Assembly: GCF_022695985.1 (NCBI RefSeq)
Contig: NZ_JAAPBF010000001.1
Span: 62,001-126,000, forward strand
Source of the DNA: Streptomyces sp. NP-1717
GTDB taxonomy: Bacteria; Actinomycetota; Actinomycetes; Streptomycetales; Streptomycetaceae
Direction: 5' to 3'
Length of the DNA: 64,000 nt
Shown: positions 19,048 through 27,138 of the stretch, piece after piece
Layout of the letters: each line of letters opens with the position of its first letter
Numbering within the stretch: position 1 is the stretch's first letter
Translations under genes and position numbers: made by a program
Notes under the pieces: model-generated
What the model was told of the DNA's origin: nothing
The model's database searches: none
Seen by the model: only the letters and a program-made list of their open reading frames with translations

Positions 19048-20300
19048 CGCCGGGCCTTCCGTACGGTCCGCACGACGCTGCTGGCCGCGACGAGCGCGGT
19101 GTCCTTCGCCGCGTAGCCCCCGCTCACCAGCGCGTGGTCCGTGCCGCGCGCCGGTTGCCGGCCGTCGCGCCGGGCCGCCAGCAGTTCCTCGAACAGCCGC
19201 TCGGCCTGGGCCACGACGGGGCCGGGGGCGTAACGGCGGGAGTTCTCCAGCGCGGTGCGCCCCATCCGGCGGCGCAGTTCGTCGTCGCGTACGAGGTCCA
19301 GCAGGGCGCCGGCCAGCGCGTCCCGGTCGCCGACCGGGACCAGCCGGCCGTCCTCACCGGGGGTGATGATCTCGCCGGGGCCGTACTCGCAGTCGGTGCT
19401 CACGACGGGCAGCCCGCAGCGCATCGCCTCGACGATGGTCATGCCGAACGGCTCGAAGTTGGAGGTGGCCGCTCCGATCGAGCCCTTGACCCACTCGGCT
19501 TCCATCGGTGTCACGGCGCCCATCAGAAATACGTTGTTGTGCAGGCCGAGCCGGTCGATGAGCCCGCGCAGCCTCTCCCGCTCCTCGCCCTTGCCGTAGA
19601 TGCGCAGTTGCCAGTCGGGGTGCTCGGCGGCGACCGCGGCGAAGGCTTCGATCAGCAGGTCGAACCGCTTCACGGGCACCAGCCGTCCGGCGGCCATCAC
19701 GACGCGCTCGCGGCCGTCGGCCGGCGGGAGGGTCGGGGCGGGGACACTGTTGGGCAGCGCCCGCACGTGTACGCCCGGCAGCCGCATCTTGCGCCGGTAG
19801 GCGGCGGCGTCGGCCTCCGTCACGGGGGTGATCGCGTCCAGGCGCGGGTAGACCCGGCGCAGCGCGTTGCGCAGGCGCGGCGGGTGGTTGTTGAGCGTGA
19901 GGTGTTCCTGTCCGACGCGTACCGTCCGCTCGGGGGCCTGGAGGGCGAGGTGCACGTTGAGCCCGGGGCGGGTGCCCACGACGACGTCGGCGTCGAGCGA
20001 TGCCAGCGCTTCGCCGATGCGCTCGTCGGTGAGCGCGCTGTACTGGCGGTAGCGGTACTCGGACGAGGGGAAGATCTTCGCCGGTGTCAGATGCCGCGGG
20101 TCGTTCTTCTCGTGCCGCAGATCCACCAGCGGACGCAGCCGCACGCGCGGGTCGGGTGTGAGGTTCGGCCGCTCCCGGTGCCGGAGAGCCGAGATGATCT
20201 CCACGTCGTGCCGATCAGCCAGCGCGCGAGCCAAGTTGAACGTGGTCGTGATCGTCCCTCCTATCCCATACGCGTTGTGTATAAGAAATGAGATCTTCAT
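19044..20300 (-). CDS. Glycosyltransferase family 4 (GT-B fold)
   Basis: A 418-residue retaining glycosyltransferase. The N-terminal Rossmann domain opens with MKISFLIHNAYGIGGT, the donor-side GG loop. The C-terminal domain has VVMAAGRLVPVKRFDLLIEAF, IYGKGEERERL and the E-x7-E motif in EPFGMTIVEAM. It transfers a sugar from an activated donor to an unknown acceptor at the inner membrane face. I place the start at the ATG at 20300; another ATG three codons upstream (20309) is equally possible and neither has a good ribosome site. It is coupled to the beta-rich protein downstream. Confidence 0.85.
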   Translation of the reverse strand: MKISFLIHNAYGIGGTITTTFNLARALADRHDVEIISALRHRERPNLTPDPRVRLRPLVDLRHEKNDPRHLTPAKIFPSSEYRYRQYSALTDERIGEALASLDADVVVGTRPGLNVHLALQAPERTVRVGQEHLTLNNHPPRLRNALRRVYPRLDAITPVTEADAAAYRRKMRLPGVHVRALPNSVPAPTLPPADGRERVVMAAGRLVPVKRFDLLIEAFAAVAAEHPDWQLRIYGKGEERERLRGLIDRLGLHNNVFLMGAVTPMEAEWVKGSIGAATSNFEPFGMTIVEAMRCGLPVVSTDCEYGPGEIITPGEDGRLVPVGDRDALAGALLDLVRDDELRRRMGRTALENSRRYAPGPVVAQAERLFEELLAARRDGRQPARGTDHALVSGGYAAKDTALVAASSVVRTVRKARR

Positions 20301-20528
20301 GCCGTGCATGACGGGTTGCGCCCGATGAAGGTTGCTCGCGTAACCCCTTGGTAAGAAGAAAGGCGCCTCGCCGTGACCGGGCCGGCTGACGCGCCGTCGG
20401 ATGCGGACCATGCGCGAGACCGCCGGAGCATTTGCCGCATTACGCTGTTTTACCGGCAATATGATCGGGAAGGCGGCCCTGTGGACCGACCCCGCACTGC
20501 TGTCGAGGCAGCACGAGAAGGAGCGACC

Positions 20529-21356
20529 ATGACCGCGGTACCCGACATCACGCTGAACAACGGGGTGGAGATCCCCCAGCTCGGCTTCGGCACCTTCCAG
20601 ATCCCCTCGGCCGACACCCGGGAGGCGACGCTGGCGGCGCTGGAGGTCGGCTACCGGCACATCGACACCGCGCAGATGTACGGCAACGAGAAGGAGGTCG
20701 GCCAGGCGGTACGCGACTCCGGGCTCGACCGGGGCGACATCTTCGTCACCAGCAAGCTGAACAACCCCTTCCACGCCCCCGACGCCGCGCACGCCGCGTT
20801 CGACCAGAGCCTTGAGGACCTCGGGCTGGAACATCTCGATCTCTTCCTGATCCACTGGCCGCTGCCCGGCGTCGGGGACTTCGTGGAGACCTGGAAGGCG
20901 CTGGAGGAGATCTACCGCTCCGGCCGGGTGCGCGCCATCGGTGTCTCCAACTTCCAGCCGAACCACCTCCGCCGCCTCATGGCCGGCTCCGTGGTGGTTC
21001 CCGCCGTCAACCAGATCGAGGCGCACCCGTATCTGACCCAGGACGAGGTCAGGGCGTTCAACGCCGAACAGGGCATCGCGACCGAGGCCTGGTCCCCCAT
21101 CGCCAAGGGCAGGGTGCTGGAGGACCCGATCATCGCCCGTATCGCGAACGAGGCCGGCCGCACACCCGCGCAGGTCGCGCTCCGCTGGCACATCCAGCGC
21201 GGCGACATCGTCTTCCCGAAGTCGGTGACCCGCAAGCGGGTCGAGGAGAACTTCGCCCTGTTCGACTTCGAGCTGGGCGAGGCCGACATGGCCGACATCT
21301 CGGCCCTGAACCGGAACGAGCGCACCGGCCCCGACCCCGACCTCATGAACGGCTGA
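20529..21356 (+). CDS. Aldo/keto reductase
   Basis: A 275-residue NADPH-dependent TIM-barrel reductase of the AKR5 (2,5-diketogluconate reductase) type. Signature motifs are GYRHIDTAQMYGNEKEVG (catalytic Asp and Tyr), VTSKLNN (Lys) and LFLIHWPLP (His). The cofactor site includes VFPKSVTRKRVEEN. The start ATG has GAAGGAG upstream. A TATGAT box at 20460-20465 could be the -10 element, about 60 bases before the start. No neighbour indicates the substrate; it may be a general detoxifying reductase. Confidence 0.9.
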   Translation: MTAVPDITLNNGVEIPQLGFGTFQIPSADTREATLAALEVGYRHIDTAQMYGNEKEVGQAVRDSGLDRGDIFVTSKLNNPFHAPDAAHAAFDQSLEDLGLEHLDLFLIHWPLPGVGDFVETWKALEEIYRSGRVRAIGVSNFQPNHLRRLMAGSVVVPAVNQIEAHPYLTQDEVRAFNAEQGIATEAWSPIAKGRVLEDPIIARIANEAGRTPAQVALRWHIQRGDIVFPKSVTRKRVEENFALFDFELGEADMADISALNRNERTGPDPDLMNG

Positions 21357-21445
21357 CGCCCGGCCCCCTGCCCGGTCCATGACCGATGTTCCAACTCCGC
21401 AACCGTGGTCGGAGATCGGTCCGCGCATACGGCAAAATCTGTCGC

Positions 21446-22516
21446 ATGACCGAACAACGGGGCAGCGCACCACCACAGAGCGCCACGGACGAGACCCTCG
21501 CGGCTCTGGCTGTCCGCCTCCGCGCGTCGGACACCGGCGGCTGGACGCGGGACGCCACCCGGGCGCTGGTCGTCCGGCTCGGCTGGGGCTGGAGCGACAG
21601 TCCCGTCGTGGCCACCGGCCGCTCCACCGGTGACGCGCGGCTGCGCCCGGTCGGGAAGTACGAGGAGCGTCACGTGAGCGGGGAGGCGTACGTCGAACTG
21701 GCCGTCCCCGTACGGCACGCCGAGCCGGACGCCGCCTCCCAGGCGGAGGCGTTCCGGATCGCGAAGGACGAGCTGACCGGCGCGCTGGGCGAACCGTCGA
21801 TCATGGGTGTGCACGGCAGGCTCGCGCCGTTCCTCGGCACCGTGGGGAGCTGGGGCTCGCCGTACCTGCGCTGGCGCGGTGAGTCGGACACGCTCGAACT
21901 GCGCGCGGGGCGGACGGGGCCCGAACTGGTCCTTCAGCCGACCGATCCGGCGGAGAGCTGGTTCGTACGCCAGGGGAACGGCGAGGAGCACGGGATAACC
22001 GGCTTCTTCGGCTTCCGGTCCGACCCGTCGAACGGGGGTCTGACCTTCCCCGGCGGCTGGCGGGCCCACAGCTGGGAGTCGGTGACCAGGGCGCTCGCCG
22101 CCTTCCTGACCACGCTGCCGGCGGAGACGACCGCGCTCCGGACCCCGATGTGGATGCCGATCTACGGCCGCATCAAGGGGAAGGGCGCACCGATCCTGTT
22201 CGACATCGACTGCGGGGACCGGCTGATGATCGCCTCCTTCGCGGACGAGGAGATCGATCCGGCGTCGCTGGGCTGGGGCACGGCGGCCGAGTACCCGACG
22301 ACCGGCCGTCCCTGGCCCGACGCCCGCCACCCGCGGCTGCGCATCGACGCGGGCGGTCCCGGCGAGCCCTCCGGCGAGGCGCTGGCCGGGACGATCGTGG
22401 CGACCGCCCGGGCGATGGGCGTGGAGTCTCCCGAGGACCTGCTGATCGGCACCGAGGCCGGGGACGTGGGCGAGTACCGCGTGACGTACTACGGGCTGGG
22501 TCTGTCGATGGCGTGA
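21446..22516 (+). CDS. Hypothetical protein with two tandem related halves
   Basis: A 356-residue cytoplasmic protein I do not recognise. The first part (LAALAVRLRASDTGGWTRDATRALVVRLGWGW) resembles the short helical module at the start of several actinobacterial uncharacterised families, followed by mixed alpha/beta segments (WGSPYLRWRGESDTLELRAG). A second part starts near residue 190 (GGWRAHSWESVTRALAAFL) with beta-rich WMPIYGRIKGKGAPILFDIDCGDRLMIA. No catalytic motif stands out. The ATG at 21446 is chosen because upstream codons overlap the promoter region. It stands alone between a reductase and a methyltransferase. Confidence 0.65.
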   Translation: MTEQRGSAPPQSATDETLAALAVRLRASDTGGWTRDATRALVVRLGWGWSDSPVVATGRSTGDARLRPVGKYEERHVSGEAYVELAVPVRHAEPDAASQAEAFRIAKDELTGALGEPSIMGVHGRLAPFLGTVGSWGSPYLRWRGESDTLELRAGRTGPELVLQPTDPAESWFVRQGNGEEHGITGFFGFRSDPSNGGLTFPGGWRAHSWESVTRALAAFLTTLPAETTALRTPMWMPIYGRIKGKGAPILFDIDCGDRLMIASFADEEIDPASLGWGTAAEYPTTGRPWPDARHPRLRIDAGGPGEPSGEALAGTIVATARAMGVESPEDLLIGTEAGDVGEYRVTYYGLGLSMA

Positions 22517-22531
22517 GCGGCGATTCGCGTG

Positions 22532-22573
22532 GACCGGTCACGGTGGCCTCATCATCGTTGACCGGTCACCGTG
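22532..22573. repeat. Paired 14-base repeat before methyltransferase gene
   Basis: GACCGGTCACGGTG at 22532-22545 and GACCGGTCACCGTG at 22560-22573, 28 bases apart and differing at one base. The CACGGTG and CACCGTG ends are also complementary. Placed 39-80 bases before the methyltransferase start, they may be an operator pair or a hairpin ending the preceding gene. Confidence 0.4.
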
Positions 22574-22611
22574 CAGTGATCAACTCACCGCCGCTGTGGG
22601 AGACTTGCCGC

Positions 22612-23397
22612 ATGACGGCAGGGACGCCCAAACCTCAGGTGGACACCGGCAAGCCGCACCCGGCGCGGGTCTACGACTGGCTGCTCGGCGGCAAGGACCA
22701 CTACGAGGTCGACCGTCTGGTGGGCGAGAGACTGCCGCCCGAGTCCAAGGACGGCGCCCGCCAGAACCGGGCGTTCATGCACCGCGCCGCCGCCTGGCTG
22801 TCCGGCGCCGGAGTCACACAGTTCCTCGACATCGGCACCGGCATCCCCACCGAGCCCAACCTGCACCAGATCGTCCAGGCGTCCACGCCGGCCGCGCGCG
22901 TCGTCTACGCCGACAACGACCCCATCGTCCTGCGTCACGCCGAGGCCCTGCTCGTGAGCACGCCCCAGGGCTCGACCGACTACATCCAGGCCGATGTGCG
23001 CAAGCCGCAGGACATACTGCGACACGCCCGCGCCACCCTGGACTTCGACCGGCCGATCGCGCTGTCGCTGATCGCGCTCATGCACTTCGTCCCGGACGAC
23101 CAGGGCCCGTACGACATCGTCTCCAGCCTGGTCGACGTCCTGCCGTCGGGCAGCTATCTGGTGCTGTCGCACGCCGCGTCCGACATCGTCCCTGAGCTGT
23201 CGGACAAGGTCGTCGCCGAGTACGCGAAGGGCGGCATCAGGCTGGGATTCCGTACCCACGCCGGGGTCGGCCGCTTCTTCGACGGTCTCGAACTGGTCGA
23301 CCCCGGACTGGTGACGGCGCCCTCGTGGTTCAAGGACACGGACGCTCCCGCCGAGGAGATGAGCGGCATCTACGCGGGCGTGGCCCGCGTCCCGTAA
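22612..23397 (+). CDS. SAV2177/DUF574-type SAM methyltransferase
   Basis: A 261-residue protein of the large actinobacterial family of putative SAM-dependent methyltransferases. Family hallmarks are PHPARVYDWLLGGKDHYEVD near the start, RQNRAFMHRAAAWL, and the SAM-binding FLDIGTGIPTEPNLHQ. VVYADNDPIVLRHAEALL carries the acidic residue that would bind ribose hydroxyls. Start ATG with GGGAGA 8 bases upstream. The family is highly paralogous in Streptomyces and its substrates are mostly unknown. No neighbour clarifies its role. Confidence 0.88.
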   Translation: MTAGTPKPQVDTGKPHPARVYDWLLGGKDHYEVDRLVGERLPPESKDGARQNRAFMHRAAAWLSGAGVTQFLDIGTGIPTEPNLHQIVQASTPAARVVYADNDPIVLRHAEALLVSTPQGSTDYIQADVRKPQDILRHARATLDFDRPIALSLIALMHFVPDDQGPYDIVSSLVDVLPSGSYLVLSHAASDIVPELSDKVVAEYAKGGIRLGFRTHAGVGRFFDGLELVDPGLVTAPSWFKDTDAPAEEMSGIYAGVARVP

Positions 23398-23525
23398 CGC
23401 GATTCGCGTAACCGGCGGCTCGTGCGCGGCGGCGACGCGTCCGGGTCGCTGCACTCTCGCGCGGCCCGGTGCGGCTTACGCTGCGGTGGCTCCACTGCCG
23501 TCCAGCGGGAACGAGGTGCTGTGGG

Positions 23526-24326
23526 ATGCCGACGACCATGCGCAAGTGGGCATGGCTGCCCGTCCTGGTCCTTGGGCTCGGGCTCTACTTCCTCGTACAG
23601 GGCACCCTCATCGACACCGGCAATGTCAACTACGTACCGTCCATGATCCTGTTGGGCGCGGTCGTCGTCCCCCTCGCCTTCCTGACCTTCGTCGCCGGGC
23701 GTACGGGCGAGTGGCGGATCGGGCCGTTCGTGCTGGCGATCGCGGCGCTGTTCGGCGGCGTGGTCGGGATCGTGACCGCCGGACGGCTGGAGTTCGACAC
23801 ACTCCGCGGCCTGGGCACCTCGACCCTGATCGGCATCGGCCTGATCGAGGAGTCGTGCAAGCTCATCGTGCCGGTACTGATCCTGGTGTGGCAGTGGCGG
23901 CGCGGCACCGTGCACGTCGCGGACGGGCTGCTCATCGGGGTCGCGGCGGGGATGGGGTTCGCCGCGCTGGAGACGATGGGGTACGCCTTCACGGCGCTGC
24001 TGGCGTCCCAGGGGAACATCGGGGACGTCGAGGAGACCCTGTTCCTGCGCGGGCTGACCTCACCCGCCGCCCACATGGCGTGGACCGGGCTCATCTGCGG
24101 AGCGCTGTGGGCGGCCGTGGCGGCGCGGTGGTCGCTCGCCGCCACCGTACGACTCGTGATCACCTTTGTGTTCGCGGTCGCCCTGCACGCGCTGTGGGAC
24201 GGTGTCACCGGGCGCGCCGCGTACTTCCTCCTGGCCGCGGTCTCGCTCGGCTGGCTCCTCGTCGAACTCCACCGGAGCAACACCCTGACCTGGGACAGCC
24301 CGTCCGGAAGCGTACGACGCCCGTGA
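23526..24326 (+). CDS. PrsW-family intramembrane metalloprotease
   Basis: A 266-residue membrane protein with about seven or eight hydrophobic segments. The PrsW motifs are in order: IEESCK (EExxK, about 107-112), GFAALETMGYAF (FxxxE, Glu about 149), AAHMAW (His about 183) and ALHALWDG (His about 221). These side chains form the zinc site inside the bilayer. PrsW of Bacillus starts cleavage of an anti-sigma factor; here no sigma or anti-sigma gene is adjacent. ATG at 23526 behind GAGGTG; ATG at 23538 is an alternative start. Confidence 0.82.
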   Translation: MPTTMRKWAWLPVLVLGLGLYFLVQGTLIDTGNVNYVPSMILLGAVVVPLAFLTFVAGRTGEWRIGPFVLAIAALFGGVVGIVTAGRLEFDTLRGLGTSTLIGIGLIEESCKLIVPVLILVWQWRRGTVHVADGLLIGVAAGMGFAALETMGYAFTALLASQGNIGDVEETLFLRGLTSPAAHMAWTGLICGALWAAVAARWSLAATVRLVITFVFAVALHALWDGVTGRAAYFLLAAVSLGWLLVELHRSNTLTWDSPSGSVRRP

Positions 24327-24347
24327 GGGCGCGCTAGGTTGGCACCC

Positions 24348-24824
24348 ATGTACTCCACCCAGGTCTCCCGGCGTGTACGGGCCCCGCGAGCGGTTGTCTA
24401 CCGAGCCCTGCTGGACGGCGACGCGGTCGCAAAATGGCGCGTGCCCGCCGGTATGAGCAGTCAGGTGCATGAGTTCGACGGCCGGGAGGGCGGGCGGTTC
24501 CGTGTCTCGCTCACCTACGACGCGCCGACGGGCACCGGGAAGTCGGCGCCGAACACCGACACGTACCACGGGCACTTCGAACGCCTCGTACCGGACGAAC
24601 GGGTCGTGGAGGTCCTTGAGTTCGAGACTCCCGATCCCGCGATGCGCGGCAGCATGATGATCACGACCACGCTCAACGACGTGGACGGCGGTACGGAGGT
24701 GGTCCTGCTGCACGAGGGGGTCCCGGACACCGTGCCGACCGCGGACAACGAGACCGGTCAGCGCATGGCACTGGACAATCTCGCCCGGCTCGTCGAAGGG
24801 GGCCAGGGCCTGTCTTCAGAGTAG
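24348..24824 (+). CDS. SRPBCC (AHSA1-type) domain protein
   Basis: A 158-residue START-like fold protein (SRRVRAPRAVVYRALLDGDAVAKWRVPAGM...FETPDPAMRGSMMITTTLNDVDGGTEVVLLHEG...). Family members bind hydrophobic ligands or stimulate Hsp90; the function here is unknown. The ATG lacks a ribosome site. A TAGGTT element at 24335-24340, 8 bases before it, fits a leaderless promoter. The last seven codons (GQGLSSE) and the TAG stop lie inside the terminal inverted repeat of the intergenic repeat that begins at 24805, so the element has replaced the original C-terminus. Confidence 0.82.
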   Translation: MYSTQVSRRVRAPRAVVYRALLDGDAVAKWRVPAGMSSQVHEFDGREGGRFRVSLTYDAPTGTGKSAPNTDTYHGHFERLVPDERVVEVLEFETPDPAMRGSMMITTTLNDVDGGTEVVLLHEGVPDTVPTADNETGQRMALDNLARLVEGGQGLSSE

Positions 24825-24982
24825 CGCCGTCCGCCCGTAGGGCGGGGCCTGGGCGTCTGGTGCGGTGCATCGCAAGGCGGAGGACCGGCCTCGTACCGGG
24901 CCGTACTCGGCCGCGTCCGACAACGCGGCGAGGTGCCGTGCCAGGCGTCGCGGGCCAGGCGGGACTTTGAAGACAGGACCTA
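24805..24982 (+). repeat. Intergenic repeat, copy B
   Basis: About 178 bp with imperfect terminal inverted repeats. AGGGCCTGTCTTCA at 24805-24818 pairs with TGAAGACAGGACCT at the right end (24968-24981). The core shares GTCTGGTGC, CGCAAGGCGGAGGA, CGACAACGCGGCGAG and GTGCCAGG with copies A and C. Its left end lies inside the 3' end of the SRPBCC gene; its right end shares the CCTAGGGCC junction with copy C. No transposase is present, so it is a non-autonomous or structural repeat. Confidence 0.8.
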
Positions 24983-25144
24983 GGGCCTGTCTTTTGGATC
25001 AGGCCGGATCAGGGAGCGGGGTCTGGTGCGTGCGATCGCAAGGCGGAGGAGGGAGGCATGGCGGAGCCATGCCGACCGACGACATCGCGGCGAGCGTGCG
25101 TGCCAGGGACCGCGAGCCCGGCAAGATCCGAAAGACAGGCCCTA
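24981..25144 (+). repeat. Intergenic repeat, copy C (most complete)
   Basis: A 164-bp element bounded by 20-base terminal inverted repeats with one mismatch (TAGGGCCTGTCTTTTGGATC at 24981-25000 against 25125-25144). In the middle is a perfect hairpin, GGCATGGC-GGA-GCCATGCC, at 25055-25073. It follows copy B in the same orientation. A MITE-like palindromic element or a structured RNA is possible. The surrounding 378-bp gap contains no gene. Confidence 0.85.
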
Positions 25145-25202
25145 GCGGCCGGCCCGGTTGAACCGCGGCGGTACGCGAACGGCTCACGGTGGCGGCCACA
25201 CG

Positions 25203-25997
25203 CTACGAGCGGCGGCCGGGTTTGCCGCGCCTGCCGCTCTTCGCCCCGCCCGTACCGCCACCGCGGGAGTTCTTCCCCGTCGGCTTGCCGGCCGCGGGCT
25301 TGCGCCGCGCGCCGCCCGCGTCGGAACGCCCTGACTTCGCCTTCGACGCCTGCTGCTCCTGCGCCGGGGCCGGGCGGCGGCCCCGTGAGCTGTTGACGGT
25401 GCGCCCCCGGACGATCCCGATGAACTCCTCGACCAGGTCGGTGGTCCGCTCCTCCGGCCACGACAGGGCGACACGCGACTCGGGGGCGCCGGAGACCGGC
25501 CGGTAGGTGAGGTCCTTGCGGTGGTGCAGCCGGGCGAGCGACTGCGGGACGACGAGGAGGCCGATGCCCGCCGCGACCAGTTCGACGGCGTCCGCCGTCG
25601 TGGCGGGGCGCTCGTTCGCGGGCCGTCCGGGCAGCCGCCCCTCCCAGTCGAGGGTGTCGTCGAGCGGGTGCAGCACGATGTCGTCGGCGAGATCCGCGAC
25701 GGACACCTCGTCGGCCGCGGCCACCAGGTGGTCCTTCGGGACGACGACCACGGTCGTCTCGGTGTAGAGCGGGATCGCGCTGAGATCGGTCCGGTCGACC
25801 GGCAGGCGCAGGAATCCCGCGTCCGCGCCGCCCGCGCGCAGCGTGTCGGCCGCTTCCCCCGCCGCCACCGGGGTGAGGGTCAGCGGGATGTCGGGCAGCC
25901 GCTCGTTCCAGATCCGCACCCACTTGCCGGGGATCACTCCCGGGACGTACGCGAGGCGGAACATGGGGGACGCGAGGGGTACCTCCGAGCCTGTCAC
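25203..25997 (-). CDS. LysR-type effector-binding domain without HTH, basic tail
   Basis: A 264-residue protein. FRLAYVPGVIPGKWVRIWNERLP through LVEEFIGIVRGR (about 12-205) is a LysR-type substrate-binding domain with both alpha/beta lobes (ADAGFLRLPVDRTDLSAIPLYTETTVVVVPKDHLV). There is no winged helix-turn-helix before it, only about 11 residues. After residue 205 comes a disordered tail of about 58 residues rich in Lys, Arg, Gly and Ser (RRGKPGRRS at the end), which could bind nucleic acid. GTG start without a ribosome site. It is divergent from a DUF5997 gene; the pair could form one regulatory unit. Confidence 0.78.
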   Translation of the reverse strand: MTGSEVPLASPMFRLAYVPGVIPGKWVRIWNERLPDIPLTLTPVAAGEAADTLRAGGADAGFLRLPVDRTDLSAIPLYTETTVVVVPKDHLVAAADEVSVADLADDIVLHPLDDTLDWEGRLPGRPANERPATTADAVELVAAGIGLLVVPQSLARLHHRKDLTYRPVSGAPESRVALSWPEERTTDLVEEFIGIVRGRTVNSSRGRRPAPAQEQQASKAKSGRSDAGGARRKPAAGKPTGKNSRGGGTGGAKSGRRGKPGRRS

Positions 25998-26030
25998 GCC
26001 GCAAGGCTACCGGCCGTGGTCGGGAGCCCC

Positions 26031-26045
26031 GTATCGGCTCGATAC
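26031..26045. promoter_or_regulatory. Palindrome and promoter before DUF5997 gene
   Basis: GTATCG-GCT-CGATAC, perfect 6-base arms, inside the 58-bp divergent spacer. GATACT at 26041-26046 has the form of a -10 box and would start transcription about at the ATG at 26056, giving a leaderless mRNA. A protein bound here would block both directions. Confidence 0.5.
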
Positions 26046-26055
26046 TCTTGGCACC

Positions 26056-26460
26056 ATGACGTCGCACCAGACCACCCAGACCATGAAGCCCGCCACGGCG
26101 GCGAAGAAACTGGGTGTGTACCTCGAGGCCACCCCCGCCGAATTCCAGGAAGGCGTCGTCTCGCGCGGCGAGTTGAACGCGCTGCAGAGCGATCCGCCCG
26201 AGTGGCTGGTGGAGCTGCGGCGCGAGGGCCCGCATCCCCGGCCGGTGGTCGCGGCCAAGCTGGGTGTCTCCATCGCGGGTCTCGCCCGCGGCGGTGTGAC
26301 CGAGGCCCTCACGACGGAGCAGATCGAGGCGCTCAAGGCGGAGCTTCCCGCGTGGCTGCGGCGTGAGCGCGCCACGCAGGCCGAGGTCCGCAAGGAAGCG
26401 GCACGCATCAAGGAGAAGAACGCCGAGCGCGCCGACCAGGCCCGCCGCCCGCGCGCCTGA
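26056..26460 (+). CDS. DUF5997-family protein
   Basis: A 134-residue small basic protein. KPATAAKKLGVYLEATPAEFQEGVVSRGELNALQSDPPEWLVELRREGPHPR is the conserved N-terminal part, and RPVVAAKLGVSIAGLARGGVTEALTTEQIEAL looks like a helix-turn-helix. A charged C-terminal helix (RATQAEVRKEAARIKEKNAERADQ) follows. The ATG has no ribosome site, consistent with a leaderless transcript. Its constant neighbour here is an HTH-less LysR domain, so it may supply the DNA-binding half. That link is inference; the family is uncharacterised as far as I know. Confidence 0.8.
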   Translation: MTSHQTTQTMKPATAAKKLGVYLEATPAEFQEGVVSRGELNALQSDPPEWLVELRREGPHPRPVVAAKLGVSIAGLARGGVTEALTTEQIEALKAELPAWLRRERATQAEVRKEAARIKEKNAERADQARRPRA

Positions 26461-26482
26461 CCGGCGGCGGGACGGCGGCACG

Positions 26483-26510
26483 GCCGGGCGGGCGGACCCG
26501 GCCGCCCGGC
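26483..26510. terminator. Bidirectional terminator hairpin
   Basis: GCCGGGCGG at 26483-26491 and its complement at 26502-26510, a perfect 9-base GC stem with a 10-base loop. It lies in the 58-bp gap between the convergent DUF5997 and membrane-protein genes. Confidence 0.6.
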
Positions 26511-26518
26511 ACGGGGGC

Positions 26519-26956
26519 CTACCGGGCGACCGGCCTGGTGCGGTCCGTCAGCAGGGACCAGATCACGAAGACACCGATCGCGATGGCGATCACCGCCCAC
26601 ACGGGCTGGTAGGGCAGCCACATGAAGTTCGCGACGATGCTCACGGCCGCCATGCCCACTCCGAGCACCCGCGCCCACGACGCGCCGCTCATGATGCCCA
26701 GCCCGGTGAGGACCAGGAGCACGCCCACCACCAGATGGATCCAGCCCCACGAGGTCAGGGTGAACTGGTACGTGTAGCTGCCGTTGAGCGTGTACACGTT
26801 GTCGCGCGCGATGCTGACGACACCGTTCAGAACGGCCAGGACGCCGTCCACGAACAGCAGCACTCCGGCGAACATCGCGCCGCCGGTCGCCCACGTACTG
26901 TGTCCCTTTCCGGACCGTGTGTGATGTGCCCCCGAAGGGGACGCGGTCTGTGCCAT
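26519..26956 (-). CDS. Four-helix membrane protein (DUF7144-like)
   Basis: A 145-residue integral membrane protein. After a polar N-terminus there are four hydrophobic helices: GGAMFAGVLLFVDGVLAVLNGV, WGWIHLVVGVLLVLTGLGI, VLGVGMAAVSIVANFMWL and VWAVIAIAIGVFVIWSL. The extracytoplasmic loop between the first two (ARDNVYTLNGSYTYQFTLTSWGW) is typical of a common actinobacterial family annotated as DUF7144 or vacuolar-type. The function is unknown. I use the ATG at 26956, with AGGAGG 5 bases upstream. It stands alone, upstream of a 505-bp gap that holds only a pseudogene. Confidence 0.8.
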   Translation of the reverse strand: MAQTASPSGAHHTRSGKGHSTWATGGAMFAGVLLFVDGVLAVLNGVVSIARDNVYTLNGSYTYQFTLTSWGWIHLVVGVLLVLTGLGIMSGASWARVLGVGMAAVSIVANFMWLPYQPVWAVIAIAIGVFVIWSLLTDRTRPVAR

Positions 26957-27138
26957 CAGAGCCTCCTCGGCCGAGTGCGTGGCCCGCTCTCCGGACCACA
27001 CCGGCATGGGGCCGACAATCCGCCGCCCGCGCCCCCACGACCACCCGGACTGGTCCGTTCGGGTGAACGGTCACGGACCGGGACGGCGCGACGGCACGGA
27101 CCCGCTGTCACGACACGCTTCCGGACTCTCACGGAGAG

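Noticed and set aside
24865-25161. A 98-codon plus-strand frame in the repeats, similar in protein sequence to a frame at 17527-17907 on the minus strand
   Set aside because: The similarity comes from shared repeat DNA, with different frames and no ribosome sites, so they are not homologous genes.
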